A DNA stretch of 64,000 nucleotides from Rheinheimera sp. A13L (GTDB taxonomy: Bacteria; Pseudomonadota; Gammaproteobacteria; Enterobacterales; Alteromonadaceae), in contig NZ_AFHI01000008.1 in NCBI RefSeq assembly GCF_000217935.1, positions 62,001 to 126,000 on the forward strand, given 5' to 3'. Position 1 is the first letter of the stretch. The number at the start of each line of letters is the position of its first letter. Positions 7,806-16,482 of this stretch are shown here, piece after piece. The notes under the pieces were generated by a model. The model was given only the letters and a program-made list of their open reading frames with translations. It did not search any database and was not told the origin of the DNA. A program made the position numbers and the translations under genes.

Positions 7806-7835
7806 AAAAAGGCAGCAATCTCTTGCTGCCTTTTT
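7806..7835. terminator. Bidirectional intrinsic terminator
   Basis: AAAAAGGCAGCAA, a TCTC loop, then TTGCTGCCTTTTT gives a 13-bp symmetric hairpin with U-runs on both strands. It lies between the DUF3010 gene (+) and the convergent symporter gene (-). Confidence 0.9.
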
Positions 7836-7868
7836 CGTTTTAGAGCTTTGTGCTTCAGCGCTTATGTT

Positions 7869-9266
7869 TTAACCCTTATGTTTTAAAAGGTAGGCTTTTA
7901 AATCCTGCTTCACTTCCGGCAATAACAAATACAAGGCCAGAATATTGGGCACTGCCATTAAAAAAATCATTGAGTCGATAAAATCAAACACGGCCAGCAT
8001 ATTAGGCACAGCGCCAATAGCCACGACTGAACAAAACAGCACTTTAAAACTGCGCTGGGTAAAATCGCTGTGACCAAAGAGGTAAGTCCAGGACTTTAAG
8101 CCATAAAAAGACCAGCTCACCACAGTGGAATAGCCAAATAACAATAGCGCCACCATCAGCACCAGCGGGAACCAGTCAAACACAGAGCCAAAAGCAGCGG
8201 AAGTCATTTGCACCCCATCTAAACCTGGCTGCAAATACACACCACTGACCACTATCACCAGTGCCGATATAGTACAAATCACCACTGTGTCGATAAAAGG
8301 CTCCAGCAAACCAACAAAACCTTCAGACACAGGATCTTTAGTACGGGCCGCCGAATGCGCTATAGGGGATGAACCTATACCGGCTTCGTTGGAATAAGCA
8401 GCACGACGAAAGCCCTGAATAATTACACCTATCACACCACCATAAGCAGCTTCGGGTGCAAAAGCACTGTGTAATATGGTCCAGACTGCAGCAGGAATAG
8501 CATCAAAGTGCAGCACCAAAAATACAAAAGCGGCCGACAAATAAATAGCGCACATCAAAGGCACTAATTTACTGGTAACACGGGCAATACTTTGAATACC
8601 ACCTACGATCACCAGCCCCACTAAAAACGAATACACCAGGCCAAACACCCAGGCATTGTTGAAACCTGTCACTAATTTAACCTGAGAAAAGCCCTGATTC
8701 ACATGGACAAAACCAGCAGAGCCAAAGACGCAGGCAATAGCAAAAAAAGCAGCTAAAAAACTGCCCAGCCGTGGCAGGCCATATTTATCCAACGCCGCTT
8801 TGATGTAATACATAGGGCCACCAGAGGTCGAACCATCAGCGTTATAAACCCTGTATTTCACCGCCAGCGTGCATTCCACAAACTTAGTGGTCATGCCCAA
8901 AAAGCCCGCCACTATCATCCAGAAGGTAGCGCCAGGTCCGCCCAAAGCAATGGCCACAGCCACGCCAGCAATATTGCCTGTGCCCACTGTGCCGGATAAA
9001 GCCGCTGACAACGCCTGAAACTGGGTGATCTCACCTTTAGCGGTTTTATCGGCGTAATCCCCCCGCAGTACACGGATGGCATGGCGAAAACCGCGGATAT
9101 TGATAAAACCTAAATAACAGGTAAAGACCACAGCGCCCAGCACCAGCCACAACACAGTGACAGGCAAAGCAGCACCATTAACAGGAATGGCATAAAACAC
9201 TAGTGAGGCTATGGCAGAACTCAGCCATTCAAAGGCCTGCTGAAAACTAAAATCGGACATACACAC
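7869..9266 (-). CDS. Alanine/glycine:cation symporter (AGCS family)
   Basis: Inner-membrane sodium-coupled amino-acid carrier of 465 residues with about eleven hydrophobic segments. Family hallmarks include FTCYLGFINIRGFRHA, the GTVGTGNIAGVAVAIALGGPGA segment and the RRAAYSNEAGIGSSPIAHSAA loop. Likely substrates are alanine or glycine with Na+. The first ATG (9266) is used; Met3 (9260) is an alternative. No glycine riboswitch could be recognised in the 216 bp upstream. Monocistronic by position. Confidence 0.92.
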   Translation of the reverse strand: MCMSDFSFQQAFEWLSSAIASLVFYAIPVNGAALPVTVLWLVLGAVVFTCYLGFINIRGFRHAIRVLRGDYADKTAKGEITQFQALSAALSGTVGTGNIAGVAVAIALGGPGATFWMIVAGFLGMTTKFVECTLAVKYRVYNADGSTSGGPMYYIKAALDKYGLPRLGSFLAAFFAIACVFGSAGFVHVNQGFSQVKLVTGFNNAWVFGLVYSFLVGLVIVGGIQSIARVTSKLVPLMCAIYLSAAFVFLVLHFDAIPAAVWTILHSAFAPEAAYGGVIGVIIQGFRRAAYSNEAGIGSSPIAHSAARTKDPVSEGFVGLLEPFIDTVVICTISALVIVVSGVYLQPGLDGVQMTSAAFGSVFDWFPLVLMVALLLFGYSTVVSWSFYGLKSWTYLFGHSDFTQRSFKVLFCSVVAIGAVPNMLAVFDFIDSMIFLMAVPNILALYLLLPEVKQDLKAYLLKHKG

Positions 9267-9450
9267 GCACCTTGGATAAAGGCCCTTCAGGGCTTATGAC
9301 CGCCTGATATACATCCAGACGGCTATTTTTATAGAGGACTATCTTCAGCGCTGAACAGAAGCAACGCAAGCTTTTTTAACCTCGCCAACCATCCTGTCAC
9401 CGAATTGCCATGGCTTTAAAGCTTTATTGTCATCTTCTGCTGGCAGTATC

Positions 9451-9477
9451 AGCCCCAATCCACTGCTGTTGGGGGCT
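9451..9477 (+). promoter_or_regulatory. Hairpin that buries the ribosome binding site of the 9483 gene
   Basis: AGCCCCAA (9451-9458) pairs with TTGGGG(G)CT (9469-9477) with one bulged G. The 3' arm contains the only Shine-Dalgarno-like run (GGGGG), seven bases before the ATG. No U-run follows, so this is not a terminator. It may limit translation of the phosphatase-superfamily gene. Confidence 0.4.
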
Positions 9478-9482
9478 TACTG

Positions 9483-10622
9483 ATGAAGTTAAACTGGCTT
9501 ATCGGCTTGTTGGTCCTGTTACCTCTTAGTGTAAAAGCAGAACCTAAAGTAGTACTGGTGAGTATAGATGGTGTGCGCTGGCAGGAAGTCTTTGCCGGAG
9601 CAGACCCAAAACTTTATCAGCAGCCAGAGTGGGTCAAAACACCAGAACTGATCCGCCCTTTTACACCAGGCAAAGCAGAGCTGTTAATGCCCTTCTTGCA
9701 TAACACAGTCAAGCAACAAGGCATTACAGTAGGCGACCGTACTCAGGGTTCACAGATCAATGTGAGCAACTCGTATCAGATTTCTTACCCTGGTTATCAG
9801 GAATTACTGGCCGGTTTTGCCGACCCCGCTATTCGCAGCAACCACAAAATAGCTAACCCCAATGTCACAGTGCTCGAATGGCTAAATCAACAGCCACAAC
9901 TACAGCATAAAGTGGCAGCTTTTGGTTCATGGGAGTTATTCCCTTATATTTTGAATACAGAGCGTTCAGGCCTGACGGTCAATGCCGGTTTTATGCCAGA
10001 GCAAGGCAAACTCAGCGAAAAACAACAGTACCTGAACCAGTTGCAGGCCAAAACGCCCAGCCCTTTTGCGACTGTGCGGCTGGATGTTTTTACTCAGGAA
10101 TTTGCACTGGAGCATATGCGCTTACATAAACCTAAATTGCTGTATATAGCCCTGGGCGAAGCCGACGATTTTGCCCATTTAGGCCAATACGATCAGTATC
10201 TGGCGGCTATTCACCGCAGCGATCAGTTTATTGCCGACTTATGGCAGGAATTACAAAACGACCCTTATTACCGTGACCAAACCACTTTATTGATCAGCAC
10301 TGATCATGGTCGTGGTGAAGCAGCCCAGTGGCGATCTCATGGTAAAGCTGCTGCAGTACCGGGTTACAAAGGCCCAAAACCTCAAATTGCAGGTTCAGAA
10401 CAGGTGTGGCTGGCGGCTATAGGGCCAGGCATTCCGGCCGCAGGTTTAATACGTACAACACAAAGCTGGCAACAAGGCCAGATGGCCGCAACTATGGCGG
10501 CGGCTCTGGGTTTTGATTATCAGGCAGTACAACCTAAAGCTGCACCTGCTTTTGAGTTTAACGCCTCAGCTCAGCTGGCAGTATCTGATATAACTCCAGC
10601 GGCAAACCGTCAGGGTCTTTAA
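9483..10622 (+). CDS. Secreted alkaline-phosphatase-superfamily hydrolase
   Basis: A 379-residue exported metalloenzyme. Residues 1-19 form a signal peptide ending VKAE. Superfamily metal-site motifs are VLVSIDGVRWQEVF (Asp29), NSYQISYPGYQELLAG (probable Ser nucleophile region), LGEADDFAHLGQYDQYL and LLISTDHGRG. It could be a periplasmic phosphatase, phosphodiesterase or sulfatase-like enzyme; the substrate is not evident. The C-terminal ~20 codons overlap the convergent yaeR gene by 65 bp, which is unusually long, and the ribosome binding site lies in a hairpin. Confidence 0.82.
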   Translation: MKLNWLIGLLVLLPLSVKAEPKVVLVSIDGVRWQEVFAGADPKLYQQPEWVKTPELIRPFTPGKAELLMPFLHNTVKQQGITVGDRTQGSQINVSNSYQISYPGYQELLAGFADPAIRSNHKIANPNVTVLEWLNQQPQLQHKVAAFGSWELFPYILNTERSGLTVNAGFMPEQGKLSEKQQYLNQLQAKTPSPFATVRLDVFTQEFALEHMRLHKPKLLYIALGEADDFAHLGQYDQYLAAIHRSDQFIADLWQELQNDPYYRDQTTLLISTDHGRGEAAQWRSHGKAAAVPGYKGPKPQIAGSEQVWLAAIGPGIPAAGLIRTTQSWQQGQMAATMAAALGFDYQAVQPKAAPAFEFNASAQLAVSDITPAANRQGL

Positions 10623-10980
10623 AAAAGGTATAAGCACGCTCTGTGTAAGGGTCTATCCGTACTGGCTCTACTGCAATGCCATGCTGTTCTAAATACGTGA
10701 CCACCTGAGCTACATCCAGCACCTGAAAGGCCAGATGGCGTAAACCCTGAGCTTCAGGTGTGCTGGGCCGAGGCTGTGGATTGGGAAAAGAAAATAACTC
10801 GAGCTGACAACCATCAGGCAGCTGCAAGTCCAATTTGTAAGACAAACGTTCAGCCCTGTAGTGTTCAGCCAAAACTGTCAGACCCAGAATTTCAGTGTAA
10901 AAATGTTTTGAGCGCTGATAGTCACTACAAATCAGCGCCACATGGTGAATACCGGCCAGCATGCTTTTAGTCTCTGGCAA
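10558..10980 (-). CDS. yaeR: VOC/glyoxalase-like protein YaeR (GloA2)
   Basis: A single-domain vicinal-oxygen-chelate protein of 140 residues, closely resembling E. coli YaeR: IHHVALICSDYQRSKHFY, LELFSFPNPQPRPS, GLRHLAFQV and FFKDPDGLPLELYQ. The metal ligands of the fold (His near the N-terminus, Glu of LELF, His of RHLAF, Glu of LELY) are present. Its reaction is not established, so a role in aldehyde or small-molecule detoxification is only family-level inference. It is 45 bp downstream of folE on the same strand and overlaps the convergent phosphatase gene. Confidence 0.88.
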   Translation of the reverse strand: MPETKSMLAGIHHVALICSDYQRSKHFYTEILGLTVLAEHYRAERLSYKLDLQLPDGCQLELFSFPNPQPRPSTPEAQGLRHLAFQVLDVAQVVTYLEQHGIAVEPVRIDPYTERAYTFFKDPDGLPLELYQILPAELRR

Positions 10981-11025
10981 TAATACTACTTGCCAGTGTG
11001 CCAGTTGAAGAAGGGATCAGCCAGC

Positions 11026-11670
11026 TTAAAACTTCGATAAAAACTCAGAACGTGTTCCGGCATTGGTTTTAAAGGTTCCACCCAAAGCCATAGTTTTAGT
11101 GCTGGAACTGGTATCCATAACACCACGGGATTTCACACAATAATGCACAGCATCAATACTGACAGCCACATCCTTCACACCCAACAAAGCTTGTAACGAC
11201 ACCTGAATTTGCTGAGTTAAACGCTCCTGCACCTGCGGCCGCTGCGCAAAAAACCGCACTATACGGTTCAGCTTCGACAAACCAATAATTTTCTGGCCCG
11301 GTATATAAGCCACAGTAGCAGTGCCATCTATAGTGACAAAATGATGCTCGCAGGTGCTGGTAAAACTAATGTTTTGCACCTTCACCATTTCTTCAGTGCG
11401 CATCTTATTGTCGATCATCGAAATCTTCGGAAAAGTGCTGTAATCCAAACCAGAAAACACTTCATCCACATACATTTTGGCAATACGGGCAGGCGTTTCC
11501 GCCAGACTATCATCTGTTAAATCCAGCCCAAGGGTATGCACCACCTGCGTCATCAATTCAGTTAAACGCTGTTTTTTCTGATCATTCGACAGACCATTAT
11601 CCAGCATAGGCGTTTCCAGCCCAGCAGCTTCCAGAGCGCTGCGCACCACTAAAGCAGATTCAGTTAACAT
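11026..11670 (-). CDS. folE: GTP cyclohydrolase I
   Basis: Converts GTP to 7,8-dihydroneopterin triphosphate, the first step of tetrahydrofolate synthesis. The 214-residue protein has the zinc site [12 protein letters not shown] plus the later cysteine in [11 protein letters not shown], and the QERLTQQI helix of the toroidal decamer. Length and motifs match FolE of Enterobacteria. yaeR follows on the same strand with a 45-bp gap. The upstream region is the 518-bp non-coding edge of an A/T-rich island. Confidence 0.96.
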   Translation of the reverse strand: MLTESALVVRSALEAAGLETPMLDNGLSNDQKKQRLTELMTQVVHTLGLDLTDDSLAETPARIAKMYVDEVFSGLDYSTFPKISMIDNKMRTEEMVKVQNISFTSTCEHHFVTIDGTATVAYIPGQKIIGLSKLNRIVRFFAQRPQVQERLTQQIQVSLQALLGVKDVAVSIDAVHYCVKSRGVMDTSSSTKTMALGGTFKTNAGTRSEFLSKF

Positions 11671-12188
11671 AAAAGCTCTCGCCGCTTGTTATCAATAGTC
11701 AATATTATACGCAGACCACAGAGTATTGGTTTAGTTTGGTGAATAAGTTGTTAAAGCGGGATGATGTGCCGCCTCTGATATCTGGAAAACAGGGCTTCAG
11801 TCGTCTAAAACCTTAGACAATAACTGGTTAAATCTTCAGCTGTGGCGCTTGAGTGAATTGAAGCACAACTTGCGTATGGCCTTTATAAACTTTGTCAGAA
11901 TCCATTTAGCGGGGTTTAGAAAAAAACATTGAACAACAGGTACATTGGCGCTAGTTTGATATAAGTAAAAATCAGGAAAGAAGGCAAATAAATGTTCGGC
12001 TTGTGGGCGCGGAGCCTTCCGGTAAGCATTATTCCTACAACCCATTAAATCGAGATAACTGAATGGATAGTAGCAAGTTCCCCCAAGACTACCGACCAGC
12101 GGGATGCCTTAGGTTTTGGGAGGAGGATTACAGGCAAAATATAGCTCATTCAACATTACTACAATTGACTATGTGATGAGGTCGTAAC
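11671..12188. other. Non-coding edge of accessory island
   Basis: No convincing gene. It holds the folE promoter side, a perfect inverted repeat GTCTAA-AACC-TTAGAC at 11803-11818, and a 69-codon minus-strand frame at 11836-12045 with no plausible start signal. GAGG lies seven bases before the next gene's ATG. Composition becomes more A/T-rich toward 12.2 kb. Confidence 0.5.
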
Positions 12189-14147
12189 ATGAGTGATTCT
12201 TTTGATAAGCTTCCCAAACGCCCGCAACAACACAAAACGGAAAGCAGAGCGGTCAACGCGTTACGATTACAATTAAGCGATCAATTGTTTTTGGAGCAAA
12301 GTTGTTCCGATGAAAAAGATTACGGTACAGATATTCACATTGAAGCCATGACCTCGGACAGTGCAACCAATATCCGCATTCACACCCAAGTAAAAGGAAC
12401 AGAAAGTAACTTAAATAATGATGGATCTCTCAGTATCTCGGATATTGATATCGCTAACGTTAATTACTTATTCCGGCAACCGCATTCTTTATACATTGGC
12501 TACCATGTTCCTTCGGGACAATTATTTTTTAAGGTGGTTGAAGATCTTATTCGAGATTTGGAGCACACTAATCCTGCATGGCGTCAGCAGGACACCATTA
12601 CGGTTCGGTTTCGGGACCTGTTTACACCAGAGGCACAAACCTGTTTTCACAAACGCGTCATTGCTAGCGCAAAAATACGGGACCAAGACAGGCTGAATTT
12701 ACTCAATACGCCCCCAGAACATTTATTGAGGGTTATGGAAGAATATGTTCCTAACATTGACGTTCCAAACGATAAACAGCTAGCTCTTACCTATCTTCGC
12801 GAATTATATGATAAAGGGCACGATGCCATCATAAGTAAGGCACATAATCAATTTTCAGCGATATTAGATTCAGGAGATATCCAAGAATTTGGTTTAGTCT
12901 ATTTAGCAGAAATCAACTTGGCGGTATGCCACCGGCCGTATTCTAACGACATTATTCGACAAGCAATTCCCGTTCTTGAGTCAAACAATACCAACCCCAA
13001 AATAAATCTTGCAGGCAATTATTACAATTTAGGTAATGCCTACTTAGGATTGAAAGACTACCCAAAAGCCCGACGTAATTTTATTATCTCACTTAGGAAA
13101 TTTGGTGAAAGAAAAGCTTTTAAAGCACAGTGCCACAAAAACCTTGGTGGCTGTTATCAGGAAATGGGCAGACCAAAAAAAGCCTTTCGGCACTACCAGC
13201 AAGCAATAGCTTTATCACCTCAGTTAGTTGAAGCTCATTTTTCTCTTGGTATGTGGCATCTTCGCGAAAATAATTTTGCTGAAGCGCTCGATCATCTGGA
13301 CAGAGTCACGATCTCTGATAACAAACACGTTAAAACTGCGACCCTTCAAGGTTGGCGAGCTGACGTACTGTTCAATCTAGGAGAATATAGATCGGCTTTC
13401 CGTGAGGTCAACGCACTATTGCTCGAAGCGGATAAAGAGCAATGGATTTGGCCTTGGTGTTACCAGCTAATTCTAAAACATCGATCCGAAGACACATACT
13501 ATTATCAATACGCGCTGACGTTTTGGGAAAAATTTATCGAATGCTTCCCTAGCAGATTTCAAGGTCATTATTACAAAATACTTACTATCTTTCGTCTGAA
13601 GCAGCTAGGTGTTTCCAATCAATATACCTTTGATTCTTTTAAAGAATTGATAACGGTATATGCTTCAGAACATATGGAAAATGTGAGCTTCCTGTGGGAT
13701 CGTGCTGGCCATTGGGCTCAGTATGACGGTGATTGGCTCAATGCTTTAAAGTGCTATCAAAAGGCCTATGAAAAAGAGCCCAGCAAATACGGTTATTGCC
13801 TTGCCGTGTCCCTAATTAATACCGAAAAATATCAGGAGGCTATTGATATCCTTGAAAATCCAAGTCTGGATCACGAAATAGATGGTTTATATTTCAATCA
13901 GCTAGCCTCCGCTAAAATACAAATCGGTGACCTTGAAGGTGCAATAGGGAATTATCGCCAAAGTATTGAGATTGAGTCAGACTATCACTTGCCTTGGTTT
14001 GAGCTAGCAGGTTGTTATTGTAATGCTAGACAATACCCGGAGGCTAAGCACTACTTTGAATACGCCATAACCAACTTCCCTAATGAAACTGAATATGTAG
14101 ATCGCGCAAATATGGCTTTAGAATTTATAGCGTCAATGGGCTACTAG
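12189..14147 (+). CDS. DUF4365 nuclease-like domain with TPR array
   Basis: A 652-residue cytosolic protein. Residues ~8-170 resemble DUF4365, a PD-(D/E)XK-like domain: an early Glu in KTESRAVNAL, the acidic strand KDYGTDIHIEA and the catalytic-type HTQVKGTES (QxK). From ~230 onward it carries TPR-like repeats, clearest at YYNLGNAYLGLKDYPKARRN, HKNLGGCYQEMGRPKKAFRH and FELAGCYCNARQYPEAKHYF. The architecture fits a DNA- or RNA-targeting effector with a protein-sensing array and may be anti-phage. The gene is richer in A/T than its neighbours and sits in a gap between conserved blocks, suggesting horizontal acquisition. Nuclease activity and defence role are inference. Confidence 0.75.
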   Translation: MSDSFDKLPKRPQQHKTESRAVNALRLQLSDQLFLEQSCSDEKDYGTDIHIEAMTSDSATNIRIHTQVKGTESNLNNDGSLSISDIDIANVNYLFRQPHSLYIGYHVPSGQLFFKVVEDLIRDLEHTNPAWRQQDTITVRFRDLFTPEAQTCFHKRVIASAKIRDQDRLNLLNTPPEHLLRVMEEYVPNIDVPNDKQLALTYLRELYDKGHDAIISKAHNQFSAILDSGDIQEFGLVYLAEINLAVCHRPYSNDIIRQAIPVLESNNTNPKINLAGNYYNLGNAYLGLKDYPKARRNFIISLRKFGERKAFKAQCHKNLGGCYQEMGRPKKAFRHYQQAIALSPQLVEAHFSLGMWHLRENNFAEALDHLDRVTISDNKHVKTATLQGWRADVLFNLGEYRSAFREVNALLLEADKEQWIWPWCYQLILKHRSEDTYYYQYALTFWEKFIECFPSRFQGHYYKILTIFRLKQLGVSNQYTFDSFKELITVYASEHMENVSFLWDRAGHWAQYDGDWLNALKCYQKAYEKEPSKYGYCLAVSLINTEKYQEAIDILENPSLDHEIDGLYFNQLASAKIQIGDLEGAIGNYRQSIEIESDYHLPWFELAGCYCNARQYPEAKHYFEYAITNFPNETEYVDRANMALEFIASMGY

Positions 14148-14276
14148 AAACCTTCATGGTCTAGTATTTTCCCGTACCCTGAATTTAAAGTGATTTAGTT
14201 TTTTACTATAAATGTCTGTTTAAGCGTATGCTTTTTAAGTAGTTACAACGTTAGCAACGTCTCTTACTGAGATGAA

Positions 14277-14369
14277 TTACATACTCAAATCTCGAGCGTA
14301 TTTCGGGCATTTGCCATGTTGACGTTTCTTAGGGCAAGGGCACGACTTGACCCTATGGGGTGAGCCCAT
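14277..14369 (-). CDS. Possible 30-residue Cys-rich microprotein
   Basis: A minus-strand frame inside the 232-bp gap between the two island genes. It reads MGSPHRVKS, then CPCPKKRQHGKCPKYA, then RDLSM. Three Cys, a His and a basic stretch resemble a small zinc knuckle or the tail of a larger zinc-binding protein. No good ribosome binding site is visible, so it may be a gene remnant or chance. Confidence 0.2.
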   Translation of the reverse strand: MGSPHRVKSCPCPKKRQHGKCPKYARDLSM

Positions 14370-14379
14370 TAGGCAAACA

Positions 14380-15177
14380 ATGGAGAGTATATTGAAAATC
14401 GTAATTTTTATTATGGCAATTTGTCTATTTTGCTGTGGAGCGTATTTTAGTTTGATTGATCAAGTCGCCGCAGCCACTGCTACATACGGCGCTGCGATAT
14501 TAGCTTTAATATTCGCATTTTTGACGGAATTCAAAACTTTTAAAGGGCTTGGTATTGAGGCAGAGCTTTTAGATAGAAAAATAGAAGAAGCAGATGACCT
14601 AATTAGTCGACTGAGAGGCATAACAATCCCAATTGCTGAAATGTTGCTTTCATCAACAGCAAGGATGGGGCGTTTAGGAACCATAATGCCTCGCAGACAA
14701 CGATACGGATTGCTGAATCAAATTGAACGTGAACTTCAGAAGTGTGGTGTCTCTTTAGAACAACTTGAAGCGGCTAAAGTTGACTGGCATTTTTTCAATA
14801 CTTTTGATTTAGCTACACCGATCTTTCAGCAATTAATCAAAGTACTCAAAAATCGTCAAAGCGAGCATCAAGAAAAATTCAAAGGTTTTGGCACAATCAC
14901 CCCAGACAAATATGAAGCACATGAGGCATTGTGTAAAAGAAATGGAGAGATCCATAAAGAAATAGAATTTATCAAAGACATGTGGCAACAAAGAGACCAA
15001 ACCAAAATGGTCGAATCAGTTAAAAACTTTATAGTTAGCTCCACTGTACTGCTAGATAGTGACAGGGCTGAACTTAGTGGGGCGCTTAAAGAAGAGCTTT
15101 TAGATCTCGAACATTACATCCAGTCGAAACAGTTTCGTCGTCCAGATGTTTGGTTTGAAAGTGACGATTCACTTTAA
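14380..15177 (+). CDS. Membrane-anchored helical protein of unknown function
   Basis: A 265-residue protein with two N-terminal membrane segments (residues ~5-24 and ~30-50) and a long, largely helical, charged cytosolic part (ELLDRKIEEADDLISRLRG, then a coiled region to the C-terminus). The family is not recognised. The ATG at 14380 is preferred over an upstream in-frame TTG at 14347 because the family-like hydrophobic segment begins right after it and an AGG precedes it. It follows the DUF4365-TPR gene by 232 bp on the same strand with similar A/T-rich composition, so the two may have arrived together. Confidence 0.65.
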   Translation: MESILKIVIFIMAICLFCCGAYFSLIDQVAAATATYGAAILALIFAFLTEFKTFKGLGIEAELLDRKIEEADDLISRLRGITIPIAEMLLSSTARMGRLGTIMPRRQRYGLLNQIERELQKCGVSLEQLEAAKVDWHFFNTFDLATPIFQQLIKVLKNRQSEHQEKFKGFGTITPDKYEAHEALCKRNGEIHKEIEFIKDMWQQRDQTKMVESVKNFIVSSTVLLDSDRAELSGALKEELLDLEHYIQSKQFRRPDVWFESDDSL

Positions 15178-15627
15178 ATAAGTATGTATAACAAGCAGTT
15201 AAAATGGGATTGGCAACGCGTTTTTTTTCCAAATGAGAAATTGTGCTTAAGATTGTTATGGTTGAGTTTAGCTAGTTTACGTTGTCGGATCCCGTTAATA
15301 TCGGGAAATATTTGACAGCAACGTTTGCGACCAATTATTTCCAACTACTGGCACCAAATCCCCATTGGGTCGCGTTTTATGAATTGCATCCCTGCAATTC
15401 ACCCTGCGGGCCAGCCTTCGGCTGTTAGAAAGTGCTTCCTGCACTTTCTTGCTTTGGATACTTTCTTTTGGCTACGCAAAAGAAAGCGGCTCGCCAAAGG
15501 CGAAAGCTTTGAAGTCAATGCTTTATCTGAATTGTTGCTGCACGTTGCCCTGTTGTACTGCCGCTTCGCGTCGAGTACAACCTACAGCTTCGAGGCGATT
15601 AGAACCTACGCCGTTCAACACAAGCCT
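15178..15627. other. Non-coding trailing edge of island with hairpins
   Basis: No supported gene. It includes several hairpins: CCCGTTAATATCGGG near 15290, GAAAGTGCTTCCTGCACTTTC near 15428 and CTTTCTTTTGGCTACGCAAAAGAAAG near 15461. The short plus-strand frames here have no start signals. The hairpins look like extragenic repeat material rather than coding sequence. Confidence 0.5.
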
Positions 15628-16416
15628 TTATGCTTTCCCCAGCTTCTCCTGCCTCTTCACCCTCTCCCACAACCCATCCATTTCTACCAGATTACTCTGC
15701 GCCGGACTAGAGCCTTGATCCACTAAAGCCTGCTCCACCTGCCGGAAACGTCGTTCAAACTTCTGATTGGCCTGACGCATTACTTTTTCCGGATCAAAAC
15801 CTTGTTTACGCACTACATTCACCAGCGCAAACATCAAATCACCCAACTCTTCTTCCAGTTCAGCTGCTCCTGCAGGTAATTCAGCCACTTCCTGAATTTC
15901 TTCCTGCACTTTATCCCATGCACCTTGTACATCAGGCCAGTCAAAACCCACCTGGGCACAACGTTTTTGCAGTTTGTAAGCACGGCTTAAAGCAGGCATG
16001 GCGAGTGGAATATTATCCAGCACAGAGGTTTTGCCAGAGGCAGTGCGTTCTGTGGTTTTGATGGCCTCCCAGTTTTGCAGCACAGCTTTGCTGCTGTCTA
16101 AATTCATATCGGCAAAGACATGAGGGTGGCGGCGGATCAGCTTGTCGTTAATGGCGGCAGCGCAATCGTCAAACTCAAAACGACCTTCTTCTTTGGCTAT
16201 CTGAGCGTAAAACACCACCTGGAATAATAAGTCGCCCAGCTCGTCTTTAAGCTCAGCATAGTCTTCACGGGCTATAGCGTCAGCCACTTCATAGGCTTCT
16301 TCCAGCGTATAAGGCACTATGGTCTGGTAGCTTTGTTCTTTGTCCCATGGGCAGCCGTTTTGTGGGTCCCGAAGTCTGGCCATGATGGTTAATAATTGCT
16401 GAAGTGGTTGTGACAC
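15628..16416 (-). CDS. mazG: Nucleoside triphosphate pyrophosphohydrolase MazG
   Basis: Hydrolyses NTPs to NMP and pyrophosphate and can affect the alarmone response. The 262-residue protein has two MazG domains. The N-terminal one shows CPWDKEQSYQTIVPYTLEEAYEV and DELGDLLFQVVFYAQ, and the C-terminal one shows KVQEEIQEV and ELEEELGDLMFALVN, giving the ExxE...ExxD magnesium sites. It lies 66 bp downstream of relA on the same strand, the same pairing as in E. coli. Confidence 0.95.
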   Translation of the reverse strand: MSQPLQQLLTIMARLRDPQNGCPWDKEQSYQTIVPYTLEEAYEVADAIAREDYAELKDELGDLLFQVVFYAQIAKEEGRFEFDDCAAAINDKLIRRHPHVFADMNLDSSKAVLQNWEAIKTTERTASGKTSVLDNIPLAMPALSRAYKLQKRCAQVGFDWPDVQGAWDKVQEEIQEVAELPAGAAELEEELGDLMFALVNVVRKQGFDPEKVMRQANQKFERRFRQVEQALVDQGSSPAQSNLVEMDGLWERVKRQEKLGKA

Positions 16417-16482
16417 AGTTTGTCCTGCAGAAGAAGCAACCGGAGCTAAAACTCCGGTGCTGTTGGTTGTTCAATTCATCAG

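Noticed and set aside
9267-9482. Possible glycine riboswitch ahead of the AGCS symporter
   Set aside because: The conserved core elements of a glycine aptamer could not be found on the minus strand.
11836-12045. 69-codon minus-strand frame upstream of the DUF4365 gene
   Set aside because: No ribosome binding site, no recognisable protein features, and it lies in a low-information non-coding edge.
15325-15726. Plus-strand frame overlapping the mazG 3' end
   Set aside because: It is antisense to mazG at its end, has no start signal, and is made of hairpin repeat sequence.
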